NCBI RefSeq assembly: GCF_023264675.1
Contig: NZ_JAHFVG010000018.1
Location: 41,254-105,253 of the forward strand
Direction: 5' to 3'
Source: Rhodococcus sp. (in: high G+C Gram-positive bacteria)
GTDB taxonomy: Bacteria > Actinomycetota > Actinomycetes > Mycobacteriales > Mycobacteriaceae
Length of the DNA stretch: 64,000 nucleotides
The translations under genes were made by a program, and so were the position numbers. Of the stretch, positions 60,821 through 64,000 are shown one piece after another (position 1 is the stretch's first letter; every line of letters starts with the position of its first letter). The notes beneath the pieces were generated by a model that made no database searches, was not told where the DNA came from, and saw only the letters and a program-made list of their open reading frames with translations.

Positions 60821-62251
60821 ATGGAAGGCGCAGCGTCAATGTCCATCACCGAACCAGGACGTCGGTTCCTCACGAAGCTGACAGTCATCTCCACACTCGG
60901 CGGCCTGCTTTTCGGTTACGACACCGGAGTCATTTCCGGCGCGCTGCTGTACATGAACGACGACCTCGGACTGAGCGCCGTCGGAGAAGCAACCGTCGTC
61001 AGCGCACTACTCTTCCCCGGCGCTGCGCTCGGAGCCCTGGTCGGCGGGCGTCTCTCCGACATGCTCGGCCGCAAACGCACCCTCCTGGTATGCGCGATCC
61101 TGTTCCTCGTGGGCGCACTCGGTTGCGCACTCGCACCCAACGTCGAGGCAATGGTGCTCGCACGCATAGTGCTGGGACTCGGCGTCGGTGCTGCCGCAGT
61201 GACGTGTCCGCTATACCTCGCGGAGATGGCACCTGCAGAACGGCGCGGCCGAATGGTGACCATCAACGAACTGATGATCGTCACCGGACAGATGCTCGCT
61301 TTCGCCATCAACGCAGCCCTGGACGCCGTGATCGACGACCCGCACGTGTGGCGCTACATGCTCGCTGTCGCAACCATCCCCGCAGTCGCCCTGTTCATCG
61401 GAATGTTCGCACTTCCCGATTCGCCTCGCTGGTACGCAGCCAACGGACGACCCGACGAAGCGCGCCGCGTACTGACACTGAGCCGACCACCGGCCGAGGC
61501 CGCGGATGAATACGCGATCATCGCCGAGCACGCTGCACGGGATCGTGCCGAGGACAAGGGAGCAGCCATACGAGACCTGCGCGCGTTCCCGTGGATGCGA
61601 CGTCTGCTGTGGATCGGGTGTGGACTCGCTGTAGTCCAACAGGCCACCGGCATCAACACCGTCAACTACTACGCGCCGACGATCCTCGAACAGAGCGGCC
61701 TCGGGGTGAGCGCATCGCTTATCAGCACGATCGCCGTCGGCGTGACCTCGGTTGTCATGACCATAGTAGGAATCATCCTGCTCGGCTTCATCTCGCGACG
61801 CCGGATGCTCATAACCGGATTCATCGGCGTCGCAACGTCGCAGGCAGCGCTCGCTCTCGTCTTTCTACTGCCCGAATCGACGTTCCGTAGTTATGTCATC
61901 CTCGCAGCCATGATGGCGTTCGTCGCCTTCGTTCAGTGCTTCATCGGAACCTGCGTGTGGCTGCTGCGGTCGGAGATATTCCCGCTCGCCATCCGTGGAT
62001 TCGCGATGGGCATAGCGGTTTTCGTCTTGTGGACCACTAATGCCGGTATCTCGTTCCTCTTTCCGATCCTCAACACAGCTCTCGGTTCCACCGGAACCTT
62101 CGGACTGTTCGTCCTGGTGAACGTGATCTCGATAGTCTTCGTCTACCGCTTCGTACCGGAAACCAAAGGCCGGTCGCTCGAGGAGCTCGAAGACCAGTTC
62201 CGCGCCCCGTCGGCAAGCACGTTCGCGGAACCGGGTCGGGCACTGCGCTAA
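60821..62251 (+). CDS. MFS sugar (SP family, inositol/sugar:H+ symporter-like) transporter
   Basis: GGLLFGYDTGVISGALLYMND, GGRLSDMLGRKRTLL, PDSPRWY, VPETKGRSLEELE. Confidence 0.95.
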   Translation: MEGAASMSITEPGRRFLTKLTVISTLGGLLFGYDTGVISGALLYMNDDLGLSAVGEATVVSALLFPGAALGALVGGRLSDMLGRKRTLLVCAILFLVGALGCALAPNVEAMVLARIVLGLGVGAAAVTCPLYLAEMAPAERRGRMVTINELMIVTGQMLAFAINAALDAVIDDPHVWRYMLAVATIPAVALFIGMFALPDSPRWYAANGRPDEARRVLTLSRPPAEAADEYAIIAEHAARDRAEDKGAAIRDLRAFPWMRRLLWIGCGLAVVQQATGINTVNYYAPTILEQSGLGVSASLISTIAVGVTSVVMTIVGIILLGFISRRRMLITGFIGVATSQAALALVFLLPESTFRSYVILAAMMAFVAFVQCFIGTCVWLLRSEIFPLAIRGFAMGIAVFVLWTTNAGISFLFPILNTALGSTGTFGLFVLVNVISIVFVYRFVPETKGRSLEELEDQFRAPSASTFAEPGRALR

Positions 62252-62271
62252 CCTCTGCCCAAACGACACCC

Positions 62272-62308
62272 CGCCCTCTGCTCGGCAAACGCCGCGCAGA
62301 GGGCGCTT
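62272..62308 (+). terminator. Terminator after the MFS gene
   Basis: CGCCCTCTGC ... GCAGAGGGCG followed by CTTTA. Confidence 0.7.
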
Positions 62309-62368
62309 TACTGTTCCAACGTAGGTGAAACCGTTGCGACACTGCAATATTCACCGCAATCAATCGGC

Positions 62369-62406
62369 GTAATGTCTTGACATTACGATGTGATGCGGAT
62401 TACATT
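62369..62406 (+). promoter_or_regulatory. Promoter with overlapping operator for the second ABC importer
   Basis: Perfect palindrome GTAATGT-CTTG-ACATTAC (62369-62386) overlapping -35 TTGACA (62377-62382); -10-like TTACAT (62400-62405) at 17-bp spacing. Confidence 0.6.
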
Positions 62407-62475
62407 TCAGGTGGCGAATGAGCCAGGCTTCGATGCTAATTCCGGAGTCCATCAGTCCTTACAGAGGGAAAATCA

Positions 62476-63510
62476 ATGAAGCCTTTCGTGAATCGGCACT
62501 ACAGTTCCGCTCTTGCATCCTCGACTCGAAAGTACGGGGCCGTCGCACTCGGTGCGGCGCTCGCCCTGAGCATGGCAGCTTGTTCCAGCACGGGTGGCGC
62601 ACAAGATTCCGGCGACAGCGGAAGCAACGCCGGAACGGCCGATACGCCGCGGGCAACCATCGCGATGGTCACCCATGAAGCCCCGGGTGACACCTTCTGG
62701 GATCTGATCCGCAAGGGCGCCGAAGCTGCCGCCGCGAAAGACAACATCGAACTGGTGTATTCCAACGACAATCAAGGTCCCAGGCAGGCCACGCTCGTCC
62801 AGTCCGCGATCGACTCCAAGGTCGACGGCATCGCCGTCACGATGGCCTTCCCCGACGCCATCGCTCCCGGGGTCACCGCTGCCACCGACGCCGGAATCCC
62901 GGTCACCGCCTTCAACTCCGGCAAAGACCAAGCCCTCGAAGCAGGAGCGATCAGTTACTTCGGCCAGGACGAAACCCTCGCCGGCGTCACCGCAGGCGAG
63001 CGCCTCACGCAAGAAGGCGCCAAGAAGGTGCTGTGCGTGGTCCAGGAGCAAGGTTCTGTCGCTCTCGAAGCACGCTGCGCCGGCGTCAAACAAGGATTCT
63101 CGGGCGGCACCGTCGAGAACTTGAACGTCAACGGCACCGACATGCCCTCGGTCGAATCGACCATCCAAGCCAAGCTGCAGCAGGATCCCTCGATCGATCA
63201 GGTCGTAACCCTGGGCGCCCCAATCGCTCTGGCTGCTGTCCAGTCCGCCGACTCCGCAGGAAGTTCCGCGAAGATCTCCACCTTCGACACCAACGCAGCC
63301 CTCGTCGACGCCATCAAGTCCGGTGATGTCCAGTGGGCCATCGACCAGCAGCCGTACCTCCAGGGCTACCTCGCGGTTGATTCACTGTGGCTGTACCTCA
63401 ACAACAAGAACGTGATCGGCGGAGGCCAAGCAGTACTCACCGGCCCATCGTTCATCGACAACACCAACATCGACGCTGTCGCTGATCTCGCGGCCGCCGG
63501 GACTCGCTGA
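62476..63510 (+). CDS. Sugar-type ABC transporter substrate-binding lipoprotein
   Basis: Lipobox LSMAACSSTGG; TIAMVTHEAPGDTFWDLIRKGAEAAAAKDNIELVYSNDNQ (Peripla_BP_4). Confidence 0.93.
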   Translation: MKPFVNRHYSSALASSTRKYGAVALGAALALSMAACSSTGGAQDSGDSGSNAGTADTPRATIAMVTHEAPGDTFWDLIRKGAEAAAAKDNIELVYSNDNQGPRQATLVQSAIDSKVDGIAVTMAFPDAIAPGVTAATDAGIPVTAFNSGKDQALEAGAISYFGQDETLAGVTAGERLTQEGAKKVLCVVQEQGSVALEARCAGVKQGFSGGTVENLNVNGTDMPSVESTIQAKLQQDPSIDQVVTLGAPIALAAVQSADSAGSSAKISTFDTNAALVDAIKSGDVQWAIDQQPYLQGYLAVDSLWLYLNNKNVIGGGQAVLTGPSFIDNTNIDAVADLAAAGTR

Positions 63511-63639
63511 CGCACTCTGTCGGCCGCGCACGAGGGGGCGGGGCACTGCATCGAAATGGCAGGCTCCGCCCAGATCTTCACAGTCTCAACAACATCTATT
63601 CAGCGCCCGAATCGGACGCTTTCACAAGGGATCACAGCG

Positions 63640-64000
63640 ATGTCAACACAGGCCGATTTGGATCTGTCCAAGCACACCGTCGTCACCGATGAACGGGTCA
63701 AGAAGCAGAAACCGTTGCAGCGGCTACTGATTCGCCCCGAGATCGGCGCCCTGTTCGGCGCCATCGTCATCTTCATCTTCTTCTGCATCGTCGCACCCCC
63801 CTTCCGTAGCCCCGAAGCCCTCGCCACGGTCCTCTACGCCTCCTCCACCATCGGCATCATGGCCATCGGAGTCTCCCTACTGATGATCGGCGGAGAATTC
63901 GACCTCTCCACCGGCGTCGCGGTCACCTTCTCCTCCATCATGGCCTCGATGATCGCCTACAACCTGCACCTCAACGTCTGGCTCGGCTCCGCATTGGCCC
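63640..64000 (+). CDS. RbsC-like ABC transporter permease, N-terminal part (runs off window)
   Basis: MSTQADLDLSKHTVVTDERVKKQKPLQRLLIRPEIGALFGAIVIFIFFCIVAPPFRSPEALATVLYASSTIGIMAIGVSLLMIGGEFDLSTGV. Confidence 0.92.
   Translation, partial: MSTQADLDLSKHTVVTDERVKKQKPLQRLLIRPEIGALFGAIVIFIFFCIVAPPFRSPEALATVLYASSTIGIMAIGVSLLMIGGEFDLSTGVAVTFSSIMASMIAYNLHLNVWLGSALA

Overview
High-GC actinobacterial (Rhodococcus-like) accessory catabolic region. It contains about 55 supportable protein-coding genes, no rRNA, no CRISPR array and no intact tRNA. Main modules: (1) about 1-17.6 kb, a long minus-strand run: NodB-fold deacetylase/imidase-like protein, nitrilase-superfamily amidase, thioesterase, two tandem P450s, acyl-CoA dehydrogenase, thiolase, SDR, ADP-forming acyl-CoA synthetase-like protein, 3Fe-4S and 7Fe ferredoxins, MaoC pair, FprA-type reductase, RbsABC-like importer and the start of an amidohydrolase-like protein. 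(2) 18-29.7 kb: TetR, a divergent isocitrate/isopropylmalate-dehydrogenase-family protein, aldehyde dehydrogenase, GabT-like aminotransferase, a compact NAD-glutamate dehydrogenase and a PucR-type regulator. (3) 30-41 kb: GMC oxidoreductase with cupin and small subunit, paired SMR transporters, TetR, APC permease, second PucR/CdaR-type regulator, and a second NodB-fold plus nitrilase-superfamily pair. (4) 41.7-49.7 kb: LacI regulator divergent from a glutaryl-CoA dehydrogenase, CoA-transferase, thiolase, malate synthase G and 3-hydroxybutyryl-CoA dehydrogenase set. (5) 49.8-53 kb: WhiB, then a mobile-element scar (integrase C-terminal fragment, 3' half of tRNA-Asn, broken replication-like gene). 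(6) 53-57 kb: self-sufficient P450-reductase-ferredoxin fusion coupled to an NHL/beta-propeller protein and an SDR. (7) 57-64 kb: inositol/sugar-type module (Gfo/Idh, TIM-barrel isomerase, LacI, MFS, ABC importer) with perfect LacI-like operators. The most interesting candidates are the tandem P450 operon with non-canonical I-helix motifs, the duplicated imidase-like/amidase pairs near a glutarate pathway, the fused P450 cluster, and an IPMDH-family protein lacking the catalytic lysine motif. All functional calls come from reading translations; no database search was run.
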